Shown here piece after piece: positions 1-10,906 of a DNA stretch of 64,000 nt (the first letter of the stretch is position 1; each line of letters opens with the position of its first letter). The notes beneath the pieces are model-generated. The model searched no databases, was not told the origin of the DNA, and was given only the letters and a program-made list of their open reading frames with translations. Where the stretch lies: contig OW387134.1 in the NCBI GenBank assembly GCA_936440205.1, positions 65,623,427 through 65,687,426 of the forward strand, written 5' to 3'. Both the position numbers and the translations under genes were made by a program. Origin of the DNA: Lepidonotus clava (lineage: Eukaryota > Annelida > Polychaeta > Phyllodocida > Polynoidae).

Positions 1-229
1 CAACCTAACATACTGTTAAAAGAAACTTTAGTAAGTAACTGGCTGACCAAAATGGCGGAATGTGTCCTTGACATTGCTGGTTGCCTGGGAGCATTATGCT
101 GGTGTCCTACGTCCCACCAATAACAGTTATATGGTATGGCCGGGTAACCAGCGAGGCGTACAGGAGGTAGATCACAGACTCATCTCACCATGGCGACAGT
201 CACCGGCCCTTAACGACCTCCCCACATAA

Positions 230-360
230 CGCACCACCTAGCGACAAACGCCCCCACTGATATATGACGTCTCTAGGGCGCATGCGTCACGGCCGACCGC
301 AGCGCCGCCATCGGCGGGCAGCGGAGAAAGGCCTGATTTCTGACTCCCCGTTCGGCAGTT
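230..360 (+). promoter_or_regulatory. Possible GC-rich promoter
   Basis: This stretch is richer in CpG than its surroundings. It holds a GCGCATGCGTCAC word (278-290), which resembles NRF1 and CRE half-site motifs, and a GCCGCCATC word of YY1 type. It lies about 350 bases upstream of a plausible first coding exon on the plus strand (702-795). Such words often mark promoters of broadly expressed animal genes. The link to that exon is inference. Confidence 0.3.
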
Positions 361-701
361 CTCTTCGCATTTATTAATTCCGCCCAACGCATCGCATTTG
401 CTATGCCATCGCCCGGAAGAACGATGTTTTAATCATTCAACTGTGTTGCTTTGGGCTCGTTTGTCTTGGCTGTTCTATCTCCCTTACAGGGAAGTAGCTA
501 GACTTTGTTATCAATTATTTGATGCTATTGTGATGCAGAGGACGCTTTGGTGATTAATTGTATTGTGGTACAAAGGAAACGTAGGTGATTAATAAACATT
601 TCTAATTGTGTTAATGAAGAATTAAAGTAATACTTTTCAATTCCTGTGGGCTGCTTTGTAACGTCTGAATAAATTATCATAACATGCCTCCACCATAACA
701 G

Positions 702-795
702 ATGCAGAATCTGTACTCGAAGAATGAAGATGAGTCAACCTACAATACAGTTAAGAAAACCCAGAAGCAATTCCAAGATTTCTGTCTTACCCTGA
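702..795 (+). CDS. Candidate first coding exon, unidentified protein
   Basis: A good acceptor (ATAACAG) is followed directly by ATG and 31 open codons, then a strong donor (CTGA|GTGAGT). The predicted start is MQNLYSKNEDESTYN, and the exon ends at phase 1. The peptide is polar and rich in Lys, Gln and Asn, with no signal peptide. I do not recognise the family. No later exon of the same gene is evident in the next few kb, so this may be the left edge of a gene with large introns, or a chance open stretch. A GC-rich possible promoter lies at 230-360. Confidence 0.33.
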
Positions 796-1138
796 GTGAG
801 TATCATTTCACTTAATCTTAACCAGATATTATCACAATGTTACTTCTAAATTGTCTTACGATGAGCACATGAGATCAAAGGTTTGCATTTGGGTCAGCAC
901 ATATCTTTATAGCAATCTTCTACGAGAGAGAGACACTGCTTGAAACTATCACCATTCTGATTCTACCCCGCATATTTAACAGTGTGGATCTCCATAACAC
1001 TAAAGTGACACGGGGATGACACCATCTCATTCTGTATTCAGGGTCACCCTTCTAACATGATACGGCTCTACCTGTCACTTCTTATCCATGAGGCCAATTG
1101 CAACGTCTTCAGAAAGGTTCAGCTTCTTGTAAAGACCC

Positions 1139-1461
1139 CATAGGCTGTAATCACACTACGCGTCAGGTCTGCGTTAGCGTTACATTGCCCAGTGCGACTA
1201 CTTCGCGTTGGGTCCATATGAAAGATATATCACATTATGCGTTGGGTCGTGTTGCATACCAATGCGACCCAAAGTATAGTATATTATACTACGCATTTTG
1301 GTATGTGATGGGGGTCGGGTTGGGTCACGTTGGTATGCGTTGGGTCACATCGAGTCGCATGTTTTCTTACAAACATGTCTGTAAAATGATGCGAATCAGA
1401 TGCGTTGGGCAACACAACCCAACGCGAATGTGACCTAACACATGGTGTAATATGGCCTTCA
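1139..1461. mobile_element. Short TIR element (MITE-like) with reiterated GCGTTGGGTC word
   Basis: The ends are imperfect inverted repeats: AGGCTGTAATCACACTACG on the left and, read from the other end, AAGGCCATATTACACCATG. Inside, variants of GCGTTGGGTC or its complement occur about eight times. There is no coding capacity. It belongs to the group of elements here that share outer termini but differ in their internal word. Confidence 0.6.
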
Positions 1462-2740
1462 CTGTGTCACGCCCTTCTAGGCACTCCACTTCTACCTGCC
1501 CCTGGCGACAACTTAATCAAGACGTCCTGATATTTAGTTCTGTCATGTCCTTGACGCCCGTCCTTTGGCCTTGTCATGCCGACGGCATGCTCAGTGCCTT
1601 AATCATACATGGGTCCGCAGTGGTGCCATAGCACAGGGCCAATGTTTGTCAACCCTTACTGGGCGCCGATATTAGCTTCATTGACCTATGCCAGGACTCA
1701 AGGGTAACTGAGACGCATGGAACCTACCCGTCATTTTCTCAGTTTTGGTTGGAATATTTCTAATTATCGCTTGACATTTTTTTATTAATAGCACCAAACA
1801 GGGTTTTATCTTTTGTTGAGATATTTGACCGGTGTTTAACTTATTCAACCGATGTTTAACTTATTCAACTACCCTTTCCTGCAGGGCTTTTCCACGATGT
1901 CCTGTGGTAAAAATCTACGATCTCTTGCTGAGATGGGAAACGAGTTTTCCCTGCTCTTATTTATCCAAAATGAAATTGATAATTTTTGTGCATAGGAGAC
2001 AGAATCCTATACACACAGACTGCTTTGGTAAATTTGCTAATTCAGAACAATAATCCAAGCCATTTGTAATGTTTCATTCCTAACGTGAAGTTCTTAATGT
2101 TTGAATTAAGTTCTTCTTCCCAAGATTAAAGTGTAATTCTGACCGAGAAACACACTAGGGACATCCATTTTTCATGTCAGTATCACCATGAGATGCGAGT
2201 TGATGTTGGCTGCTTAGATGAGTAGACCTCCTTAAACAGATAAGGCATAACGATGGTGCGGTAAAGAATATCATAACGATACATGTAGGCCTATACTTTG
2301 TACCAGTTGTTATTACAAAGAGAGTACATACTTCCAGGCGTAATATCTCACTGGATTATTGTTAATTTAGATGTAACCCACTGATAAACGTGATTACCGT
2401 AAAAAAATCATTTCGAGTCAAGAAAACGTATTTTGCTAAATAAATTTCCATCGCATAATGATAAACAAGCTTTAATCACAATGTCATTTCCAAGGACGGA
2501 ACAATCAACACATACCAATATATCCTGTTATCTTCCTCTGCTGCGAGGTACGATAACTCTCCCTGGGGAGAACACTGGTGTAAGACAAGTGATACCTCCT
2601 TTTCTTCCCGGGTGGCGCTGATGACAATGGTGGTGGGGGTAGGCCCTGATAATGGCCCTAACAAAGCCCAGGAGAGACAGAAGGGGGGGGGGGGGGGGGG
2701 GTACAGGGGGCCTCAGGCTTTGTATACGACCTATATCATA
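1462..2740. other. Non-coding stretch, no gene seen
   Basis: AT-rich unique-looking DNA with no conserved coding signal. The short open frames here have no recognisable motifs. It ends in a run of about 19 G (about 2683-2701). Confidence 0.4.
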
Positions 2741-2748
2741 AGGTCTAA

Positions 2749-3050
2749 GGACATTTAAAAAAATGTCGACTCCCCCACCCTCTTGGGCTGAAGTACGCAA
2801 TGTATTTGTAGAGGAGTGTACGCATTTTTTTTCAAAACTTCCAGATCTCTGTCTCCCTAGGTGCGCATGTTCTGTTATGTATATCATGTATCTCTATGCA
2901 TTAAGAATGTACGCACATTAAAAAAATTGTCGACTCCCCCACCGCTTTGAGGTGAAAGTACGCAATGGATTTGTAGAGGAATGTACGCAATTTTCCAAAA
3001 CTTTCTGATCACTGTCTCCCTCGGTGCATATATGTTCTGAATGTTAAACC
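2749..3050 (+). repeat. Tandem pair of about 155 bp repeats
   Basis: Two adjacent diverged copies (about 2749-2902 and 2903-3050) share the same order of words: GTCGACTCCCCCACC, then GTACGCAATG.ATTTGTAGAGGA, then a CTGTCTCCCT segment. The same word style (GTACGCA / CCCCCACC) recurs in the GGGCCTTCCATTAA elements, so this is probably a broken relative of that family. Confidence 0.55.
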
Positions 3051-3056
3051 GTGCAT

Positions 3057-3280
3057 AAAAGCTGTATTCCATCCACTACCCGATTTTACTAACGATTTCA
3101 GAAATTGCTGGTGGCAATACAGATGGAATATAGGCCTGGGCATGTCATATATCATAAGAAAGGATTTCACATTCCATTTCAAATGGTATGCAGCACGCGA
3201 CGATTCCTCATATCAAAATGATTATTTAGAAATTGCCAAATTCCAGATAGCCCAAATCACCTAGTGGAATATGGGCTTTA
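3057..3280. mobile_element. Short TIR element, ATTCCAC family
   Basis: Left end AAAGCTGTATTCCATCCAC is matched by the reversed right end TAAAGCCCATATTCCACTAG. The subterminal parts also pair (AGAAATTG against CAATTTCT). Length about 224 bp, no coding capacity. It is related to the element at 3698-3903. Confidence 0.6.
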
Positions 3281-3297
3281 CTCCGCACACTAAAACT

Positions 3298-3390
3298 AGC
3301 TGAAAAGCTTTACCTTCTGCAGTCTGGTAAAAGAACGCTAAAGGGTTTGGCCGGACGTTAAACTAATCCCACAAACAAACAAACAAACTA
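3298..3390 (+). mobile_element. SINE 3' end with GGACGTTAAAC tail
   Basis: The segment has a CTGGTAAAAGAACGCTAAAGG motif, GGACGTTAAACTAATCCC, and a (CAAA)n tail ending near 3388. This resembles SINE 3' tails and matches the tail style of the copy at 63755-63975. The 5' part is missing or replaced. Confidence 0.5.
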
Positions 3391-3697
3391 TACACAAGTC
3401 CGCACAGACGGGCCTTGACCAGCTGGGGTAAATCCACCATACACCTTGACCACAGAGGTCAAACCTTCAACCGGCCCTCTTCTCCTTCACATCCCCTAAC
3501 ATCAGCATCCTGCCCCCTCCAGCTAGTACCCAGACCCAGTAATAGTAGCATGGCTCGGGCTAAAGCCCTGTGTCCACCACCCTGCCCCATCCCGCCCCCT
3601 TCCAATCCCCCGACAGATCTGGGCGGCTTCATTAGGTTGCCCCAGTCGCCGGGTTGTCCAAGCTGCTCACCGCATTACTCGAGCTGTTTTCCGTATT

Positions 3698-3903
3698 AAG
3701 CCTGCATTCCACTCGGCGATTTCCCAAGCCGGTAATTGGGTCTTTTTCCCTCAATCAATATAGCGAAATACCATGCATCCTACATATCATTTGAAAGGGA
3801 ATCTGAAATTCTTTCTAACGATATGGAACTAGTCCATAATAGTATCCATACTGCCAATTTCTGTAAAAATTGGTAATACAATCGTCTAGTTGAATACAAC
3901 CTT
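3698..3903. mobile_element. Short TIR element, ATTCCAC/GCGATT family
   Basis: Left end AAGCCTGCATTCCACTCGGC pairs with the reversed right end AAGGTTGTATTCAACTAGAC, and both continue with GATT. Internal sequence (TACATATCATTTGAAAGGGA) resembles inner parts of the neighbour at 3057-3280. About 206 bp, non-coding. Confidence 0.6.
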
Positions 3904-4253
3904 CACCTGATCGTCTCATTAGGGCTTGTCTCCGTCTTCATCCAATTTACCTGACGGCTGGTACCCCGTGCGTGTCTCTACCGCTTAGTGTGTGCCTGCC
4001 CGCCACCAGCGAAAAGCGTCTTCACCTGATTAGCGCCAGAACGAGGCAACTTCCGGTGGGCCCGGCCACCTGGCGGCGGGGGCAGGAGTGAGGGGGCAAC
4101 GAACTTCCGGTGACTTACTTGGTACACTGCTGTGTCCACAGAACAAAATGTCCTTGACAGTTTGATGCGTCGGGTCAAATGAGTCATATATACACCTTTC
4201 TCGCAGTCTGCACAGTATACCCTCCCATAGGCACCTTCTGCCCAAAGCCTTAT

Positions 4254-4504
4254 GGCCTTATTCCACTATATTCCACTTGCTTGCGGCCACCAGACACAAG
4301 CAAACGGCCGCAAACGAGTTTGCGGCAGGCAGCTGAAAGGTGGAATATAGGTGTTGCGGCCCCTGTTTGCGGCCCTTGTTTGCCGCCCCTGTTTGCCGCC
4401 CCTTCTCGAGGATACCAACATGTTGGTATCTGAACCGCAAACTGCTTGCGGCACCTATAAATAGTGGCTGCAAGTGCCCCCTAACGCAAGGTGGAATATA
4501 GCCT
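4254..4504. mobile_element. Short TIR element with reiterated TTTGCGGC word
   Basis: The ends pair as ATTCCACTTGC on the left and GCAAGGTGGAAT on the right, inside an outer AGGC...GCCT. TTGCGGC / GCCGCAA words occur at least eight times within 250 bp. A central palindrome ATACCAACATGTTGGTAT is shared with the element at 10479-10768. Confidence 0.65.
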
Positions 4505-6090
4505 CTAGAGTCAATTTTGCTGGAATCCATACCCCCAACTTATCGGCTTGGACATATGCCGCTAGGAGGGCGCCACACTGAAAGTTCTACAAAAGTTAAT
4601 AGAGCATTGTTTTATCCATAGAGATACATAAGAGTGCGCACGTTTTCCGTCGCGACATATTATCCTTAAGCCGAAATAAAAGAGACGAAATGCCAATTTA
4701 TTAGTACAAGCAATGTCCATGACTAAATAACCTTTATAAACAAATGCAAATGCATCAACATTAAAGCGCTGGAGAAACCAAACCTCACGATTTCAGGCAA
4801 GAAGTATGCACAGATTAGCGTTGGCTGTAAATGAGCGTCTGCCGCGCCTTAATCCTCAGCGTTAACTGGCCAGTGAAGCGGTCATGTTTGGCTTACGTGC
4901 CATCCGCCAACAAAGTAGTGCCGTGTGGCGCTAAAGTGCCGGGATGTGGTAAAAACACCTCATGTTTGTGTCAATATGGCGTTCCTGAACGGCGCGTTAA
5001 AAACTGCCCCCTCCCTACATCAACAAGCCGGCCTGACACCACGGAACCCCTGGGGGGGGGGGGGGGGGGGGCAACTTGATATATATATGCCAGGATGTGT
5101 GTGTCCGGGTTTAAAAAAATGGACCCTTTCAGAAGGACTTTGACGATGGAAAAACTTTGACCATGGAAAAAGGTGCCCTTAAAGAAGGGATCATATACAC
5201 CAAGGAGACCCTTATTGAAGGACAAATCATTGGACCCAGTTTGGTTTAATTCAAAGACTCTCAAGCATCTAAAGGTGCTACACTAATTAAACAGCTCAGA
5301 AACTGCTCATACATTTTCTCACTATCCATTTGTTAATTTTATAGGGTCAACCTAGCGTTATGGTTGAACTTCCTTAAAATGCACCCTTACTAAGTGGCAC
5401 ATGCTCATTTAGCACCCTTTGGGAATGAAAGTAGTCCACTCAATTCACTCCCTCCAAGCTGAAAAAGGACACTTGTCCTTTCCTTTTCGACACACATCCA
5501 GGCAGACTTGCCATGAAGTCGCCCCCCCCCCCCCCAGGCACGGAACGCCACAAAGCGTCCCTCCAGCGTCCCCCCAGCGTCCCCCCAGACGCAGCCTTTG
5601 ATATGCAGCAGCCACCGCCGACACAGTGCTTTACACGCGTCCAGGGCTGAGGACTGGATCAATGATGTTTATGGCATGAATCTGGTATCGATATCGTAAA
5701 ACAGATTGGCTTGTCATGTCTAATGCAGATTTGCACGTGGTTGGGAGAATGCTATTTTCATAAAAAGCTCCCAGCCTTACGGTTAGCTGTATACAATGTG
5801 GAGGGCGACTTTTAGTGGCATGCACGTTGGCAATCAACGTTGGCAAATTGCTATAAATTATATAAGAGGCAGGCTTGATGCCAATAAAACTTACATTTAA
5901 GCTTGCATTGACCGTGTTGTCTCATGTTTAAAAGATGCATGTATTATTCAGGGGGTTTGTTGTAGACTATTGTTTTTACAATGTGGTTCTATAAACACAC
6001 GCTGTCTATAGTACTTTGTATAATCTGTACCGATTACCTGTTCAATTCTAGTTCTGTTTTTATGCATTGCTGTTATTTCTAGTCGGAGAT
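4505..6090. other. Non-coding stretch with poly-G and poly-C tracts
   Basis: No coding exon is supported. There is a G run of about 21 bases (5051-5071), and from about 5115 to 5235 an internal tandem series based on GGACCCTTTCAGAAGGACTTTG-like words (CCTT..GAAGG). A C run of about 15 bases lies near 5521-5535. The rest looks unique. Confidence 0.4.
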
Positions 6091-6095
6091 ACAAG

Positions 6096-6097
<2 letters not shown>

Positions 6098-6150
<53 letters not shown>
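6098..6150. repeat. (TA)n microsatellite
   Basis: An uninterrupted TA dinucleotide run of about 53 bases. Confidence 0.97.
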
Positions 6151-6154
<4 letters not shown>

Positions 6155-6372
6155 GCTTGTCCGGGTTTCACTGTCATCTATCAACACTCTTGGTATGGAA
6201 GTTCAGCAACTCCAACGCCTGACTTGACGTAAACTATTATTTGAGATGTAATGTAACTATAACTTAGACTCAGTCATGATTAGAATTGACATAAAAACTA
6301 AATATCATTGAAAAACAAGCCCAATATGTAGTTGTCAAGGGAGGTTAAAGCCCCTTAAATATTGTTGCCAAA

Positions 6373-6450
6373 TACCGTTTTTTGCATTTTTTTTGCATTT
6401 TTTTTGCATTTTTTTGCATTTTTTTTTGCATTTTTTTTTGCATTTTTTGT
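6373..6450 (+). repeat. GCATTTTTTTT minisatellite
   Basis: About seven tandem copies of GCA followed by six to nine T. Open frames rich in Phe and Cys read through it, but only because of the repeat. Confidence 0.9.
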
Positions 6451-7033
6451 TGTCTCGGGCATCCGATTTGTCACACACTGATGTATGTGACGCCTCACCA
6501 TTCCAACATCAAAGTGTTGCATTTGCAGCGAAAAACAATAGGATTTTCTTATCTTTATCCGGTGATCCGGTGATCCGGTTAATATAAGTTTATTTTCTTA
6601 TGTGTTGTAGATATGGGCCTGAGAGAAATACAGCTATTCACATTTCCCTGGGAATCGAGTTTAAGGGATATATATAGGTACCAAGAATACCATCTTTCAG
6701 CACTGAGCCTATGGACAGGACGTCCAGCGTTGGTCGGTGACTCCCGTGATAAGTCAACATACGCTACTAATGTGCAAGGACTCTATCTGTGAGTGTGAAC
6801 CCTCATAATTACCTTCCTTATATTAAAACGCCATTGCTTCCAATCTGCACCCAACCCCTCCTGTTCAATGCTATCTACCATTGGCACAGAGTGAGTGAGG
6901 GCCAGAGGCAGAGTGCCAGTTGAGATAAATGCTGGTATATCAACTCTTACATATCACTATGAAATAATAGGTAGAACACCAGCACCCAACTAAATGACCT
7001 CCCGTATCTATACCTGAGCCCCACTCACAACCT

Positions 7034-7410
7034 CACCTGTGGTGGCATAATGGGTAGGGTGTCAGACTGCAATGCGGGAGGCCGGGGTTCGCCTCCTAGG
7101 GGTGGCGGAACGCACTTGTTACCCTACTTCTTCCAAAAATGATGTCCTTTCGCATGTTGCTGCCTACAGACTGAACTTTCTTCAGGTCTTACCAAGAACC
7201 AGCAAAATGGGTCATAACCAACTTGTCCATCTGGCTGCTGTTATGTTAAACTGCTTTCAAAAGGACCTGTGGGAACCAGCGAATTGGGTCATGACCCAAT
7301 TTCTTAGTTCCAACCTCATCCTTCATGGTGTAGTGGTTAAAACCTCACCTCCAAACCCAAAGGTTGTGGATTCGAATCCTGGCAAAGCCACTTGTTCCAA
7401 TATTAAAGCG
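7034..7410 (+). mobile_element. tRNA-derived SINE, head-body-head arrangement
   Basis: A first tRNA-like head (7034-7105) has an A box (TGGCATAATGGGTAGG) and a B box (GGGTTCGCCTCC). A body of about 215 bp follows. A second tRNA-like head (about 7321-7395) has TGGTGTAGTGGTTAAAACC and GGATTCGAATCC. The body plus second head recurs at 31380-31650 with the same junction, so the arrangement is a family trait. It ends about 8 bases from a coding exon of the minus-strand gene. Confidence 0.75.
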
Positions 7411-7417
7411 GTCCTAC

Positions 7418-7581
7418 CTTGTGTCCTTGTTCCCGGGCGGCCGTGAGCTGCTCCTCGAGCCAGGCGAGCTGGTTGGCCGGGTCGGGCCGGTTAAAGGCGA
7501 AGTGGTTCTGCTCGTACCACAGGATCGTGTTCAGGTTGACGAGCCGGAGTCCAGGGGTGAGAGGGGTCGAGTAAAAGCCGC
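7418..7581 (-). CDS. SMPDL3-like: SMPDL3-like phosphodiesterase, exon 4 (internal; gene continues left of window)
   Basis: Residues 195-249. The exon reads GGFYSTPLTPGLRLVNLNT..LWYEQNHF, then RPDPANQLAWLEEQLTAAREQGHK. It matches the part of SMPDL3A/B that runs from the RKGGFYS-like turn to the QxxWLE helix. The acceptor is CCTCAG and the donor AAG|GTAGGA; entry is at phase 1 and exit at phase 0. The following metal-site segments (GHVP-like and GHTH-like) are not found between here and base 1, so the next exon should lie beyond the window edge. A SINE sits directly after the donor in the direction of transcription. Confidence 0.9.
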
Positions 7582-7986
7582 CTGAGGAAGGGAAACAAGG
7601 GTAATATAGATGGAGACACTTTAATCGTATTTGATTTTAATGATATTATCAGACTGGAATGATGATGTTACTCTGACAAGCCGCGTGATTCGAGAAAAGA
7701 GTAATATGAAATAAAACCCTTTGGACGCAAATGAGCCTTTATGTGAGTTCAGTTCTTTACTCTTAACATTATTGTCCGAAAACCAAAGGTAAAAAAGGAC
7801 TGATTTAAACTATCAATTTCTTTCATTGAGAACCAATATTAAGTTTGTTTATTGTATTAACTAGAGAAAATCACTAGCTCTAAAGTGATATGGGTCCAGA
7901 GATACTGCATTCTCGTGAATCGTTCGCTGATAACAGGTGTCTTCCCTAAATCCGAATTAAAATTGGTCGCTGTGAAAAATTGGTTA

Positions 7987-8151
7987 AGGGCCTTCCATTA
8001 AGTACATATGCATCGAGGTGAAAGGGAAGTCTGACGATGTCTTCGTCCATTCCTGTACAAATCCATTGCGTGGTTTCACCCAATGGGGTGGTAGGGTCTG
8101 GAATTTTTGAAAATGTGCAAAGGCCTTTGTCTTTAATTAATGGAAGGCCCC
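7987..8151. mobile_element. Short TIR element, GGGCCTTCCATTAA family
   Basis: Left end AGGGCCTTCCATTAAGTAC pairs with right end TTAATGGAAGGCCC. The interior holds a GTACAAATCCATTGCG word and related segments in opposite orientation, as in the copies at 14617-14775 and 21590-21774. It is intronic to the minus-strand phosphodiesterase gene. Confidence 0.7.
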
Positions 8152-8224
8152 TTCCTATCTGCTGGTGAAAATTTAGATTTTCATATTTTCAAAACTAAGC
8201 CACAAATATCGACTAAAAATGATA

Positions 8225-8395
8225 TTGGCAGGCTCGGCTTTAGTGGAAGGGCGCACGCCTGGCACTCTATTTTTGGGCAAATTTTAATTGTTTTAATGTA
8301 AAATTCCTGTTCCTGGAGGGCCAGGGCAAAGATTTTGCTATAGCACGCCCCTTACCCCCCTTTTTCAAAACCCTGGATCCGCCCCTGATTGGGAC
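8225..8395 (+). mobile_element. Remnant of GGATCCGCCCCTG-ended TIR element
   Basis: The right end reads CCCTGGATCCGCCCCTGA, a terminus that recurs in both orientations in the window (23085, 24851, 41249). The left end is diverged (GGCTCGGCTTTAGTGG). Inside are GGGCGCACGCC and a pyrimidine-rich stretch typical of these copies. It ends about 34 bases from coding exon 3 of the minus-strand gene. Confidence 0.45.
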
Positions 8396-8428
8396 TAACA
8401 CCCGTGGTCATTTCTTCTAGTTCCTGAC

Positions 8429-8676
8429 CTTTCCTGAAGGTGGCGCTGCTGTCGGCGCCCAGTAACCTCCCCCAGCCGCTGGTCTCCAAGACGTCATTGT
8501 AGTAGACGTCGGGGACAAGCGGCACCTGGTTGGCGGGCCAGGCGTCGTGGTTGCCTAGCGACGGCAAGATGGTGGCGTTAGGGAAGACCTCCCGGAGCAG
8601 GTCAGTGACGTTCTTGACGACGGAGAACACCTTGGATGGCGACAGTTGGTCGTCGGGGACGTGGGGCACGGAGTCA
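8429..8676 (-). CDS. SMPDL3-like: SMPDL3-like phosphodiesterase, exon 3
   Basis: Residues 113-194. The exon opens with the Asp of the WTGD metal motif, followed by SVPHVPDDQLS. It then has an amphipathic helix (FSVVKNVTDLLREVF) and the metallophosphatase signature LGNHDAWP, with Asn154 and His155 as the expected ligands. It ends ATFRK. The acceptor is CCTTCAG and the donor AAAG|GTCAGG, with phases 2 and 1 that match both neighbouring exons exactly. NVT and NAT sequons fit a secreted or lysosomal glycoprotein. Confidence 0.93.
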
Positions 8677-8802
8677 CTGAAGGAGAGGGCGGAAAGGTAT
8701 TTATGTATGTTTTAACAATAAATAATAATCATTTTATTATTATTGATGTTTATTACTTATAAGACGATTAATAACGATTTCTCGACTCATATATTTATCA
8801 CA

Positions 8803-9062
8803 TAGACGTTGTGCAAATGACGTCAGGATAGGCTGACTGCCAAATTGGTGATCACTTTTGAATCATTATCATTTACAGCTCCGAAGCCTTTTAAAATATA
8901 GTTTAATACTACAAATACCAGCGATAGTCTCAGGTAATGTTATCATCATCAGAAGTATTAAAAAAAAATTCTATAGCTATATGGTCTTGATCACCACGTG
9001 GTGATCACCAAAAAGTTATCAGGTGACCACGTCTGCTCAAGGTCTATAGGGAGCTCGATCTA
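8803..9062 (+). repeat. Dispersed repeat, copy 1 of a 255 bp pair
   Basis: It aligns over its length with 29575-29822 in the same orientation. Shared words include CCAAATTGGTGATCA, TACAAATACCAG and TGGTCTTGATCACCA, with GTGACCACGTCTGC near the end. GGTGATCA near the left end and TGATCACC near the right end form a short inverted pair, so this is probably a non-autonomous DNA element. It lies in intron 2 of the phosphodiesterase gene. Confidence 0.7.
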
Positions 9063-9260
9063 TATTGTGAGTCAAAACCTGATCCTTTAAAGTTTGAAAA
9101 TTTGTCATAGTTCAAGCAAGCATTTTCTTTTTTACTCTTGATGTGCATAAAAGTAATTTCCCCCCATCTTTCCCCCTTTCTTGGTGAACCGTGTAAGGTC
9201 CTGGCCTATATCAATATCATTGATTAGGTTTAAATGACAAGTCTCCTTCGCAATTTGATT

Positions 9261-9511
9261 AAGCCTGTATTCCACGATGTGTTCATGTACTTGCGGTCAT
9301 AATGTTACTTGCGTTTAGCTTGCATTCCATGAACGCAAGTATAAACGCAAGTATACAGGCTATATTCTATGATACGTTCAGTGGCATTGCGTTGAAATAC
9401 AAGTTTTACTTGCGTTTCAACGCATATGGGTATCTGAAAGCAATTACACTTGCGTTTCCTAATTAAGAAGTAACGCAAGGGCCACTGAACGCATCGTGGA
9501 ATAATAGCCTT
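9261..9511. mobile_element. Short TIR element with reiterated ACTTGCGTT word
   Basis: Left end AAGCCTGTATTCCACGATG pairs with the reversed right end AAGGCTATTATTCCACGATG, and both continue GTTCA. ACTTGCGTTT / AACGCAAGT words appear about ten times inside on both strands. About 251 bp, non-coding. Confidence 0.72.
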
Positions 9512-10157
9512 GAGAAGATTAAAGCTTGGTTCGGGTTATTGTAATGGCTGGAAATATAGCAATATTCTTATAACTCTTCCCATGGTTAGCCCTGTTATGG
9601 CTTTACATGTTTTGCCTACATTGGAAAAACAAGATAGCGTGATACAAGTCTGAATAAACATGTTGGGCAGACAAGGGGAGGAGAAATTGATCTACTGTAT
9701 TTCGATTTCCCTCTAATGTAAATAATCTGACTTCCAAAAAGAACAAGTTCATAAACAGTTCAGTTTGAATCAATGTTCCTGCTTTTGCTTTTGCTCCCTC
9801 AAGCGAAACATGGATTCGGCATACAAACACCTAATACTGGACGAACCTAGACAAATCGTGTCAATTAATAATAAGAACAAAATGCATCAGTTCGATTGAC
9901 CTTATCTGAACAATTGAAATTGCTTGAATTTGATCAAACTTGCTCGAATGATAAACATCTTTACAGAACCTCTCAGAACTTCAACTTCAAGAGCATTTAA
10001 CTTTTTACGTTAAAGCCAGTGTATCGTCCGTTAGAATGTTGTTATTTGATACATTGTAACCCACTCACTCCCTCGCCAGAATCGGGACGTGACCAATAAC
10101 GTCGCCGGATTACGTTCTAACGTCGCAAAACACGTCGCCGGCCGCGACGTCGTTAGG

Positions 10158-10206
10158 CCTAGGAGAGGAGCCCCTAAGGTTAGAAACACACGGACAATAC
10201 CCTGGC
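10158..10206 (+). repeat. Short direct repeat shared with 15576-15625
   Basis: GGAGCCCCTAA, then GGACAATACCCTGGCTTTA, occur in the same order and spacing at 15576-15625. The two copies bracket the large long-TIR element at 12001-15563, but not symmetrically. Origin unknown. Confidence 0.5.
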
Positions 10207-10478
10207 TTTAATATTCAATTTCTGATTTTCACAAGGTGCGCATTTTCAATTGGTTACTAGGGAAAACTACACAAATAACTTGATTTAGCGTGCAATATAA
10301 GTATGGGCTTTTTGCATGAACAGGTCAAACGAGAGAAATTGGAACTCGCCATGAATGGCACCATATTTAACTTTCCAACGAGTCTGCGCAGTGAAACCTC
10401 CTAAAGACGATTTGAGCCCATTGGAACCCATACTCCAACTCATTGGTTCAAAATTCCCTGAAGTCAGGGTGATACACT

Positions 10479-10768
10479 AAAGGCCTCATTCAACTATGCA
10501 GTAGGTAGCATTTGCGGTTGCCTTTCTTTAGGTACTGCAATCCATTTGCCGTTTTGATACCAACTTGTTGGTATCCCCGAACGCAAGCAACCAATAGACA
10601 ACCTAGGCCCTATATAAAATCATTTGCAATAGGACCTACCCCAAGCAAATACCGCAAGCATTTCCGACATTCCGTCTTGTGCTACCCTACCACAAGCAAG
10701 TCTACGTCAGTTTTCTTGCATATTTTCAAGGTACCGCAACCAAATACTGTAAAGTGGAATATAGTCTT
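10479..10768. mobile_element. Short TIR element with reiterated TTGCGG / GCAAGC words
   Basis: Left end AAAGGCCTCATTCAACTATG pairs loosely with the reversed right end AAGACTATATTCCACTTTAC. Many short TTGCGG, CCGCAA and GCAAGC words lie inside. A central ATACCAACTTGTTGGTAT palindrome is almost the same as the one in 4254-4504, so the two are related. Confidence 0.6.
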
Positions 10769-10906
10769 AATGCCCCAAACCCGCATTTCATATACTACTG
10801 TTGGGTGCTATAGTATGCGACGTGCCGTTGTGTCGGCTGACGCGAAAATGTGTTGTTCAACATAAATCTAGCAAACAAATCATCTAAAAAGAAATAGTTT
10901 CCTTAC

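Noticed and set aside
7326-7395. True tRNA gene
   Set aside because: A and B boxes are present, but the sequence does not fold into a full cloverleaf and it recurs in the SINE at 31561-31640.
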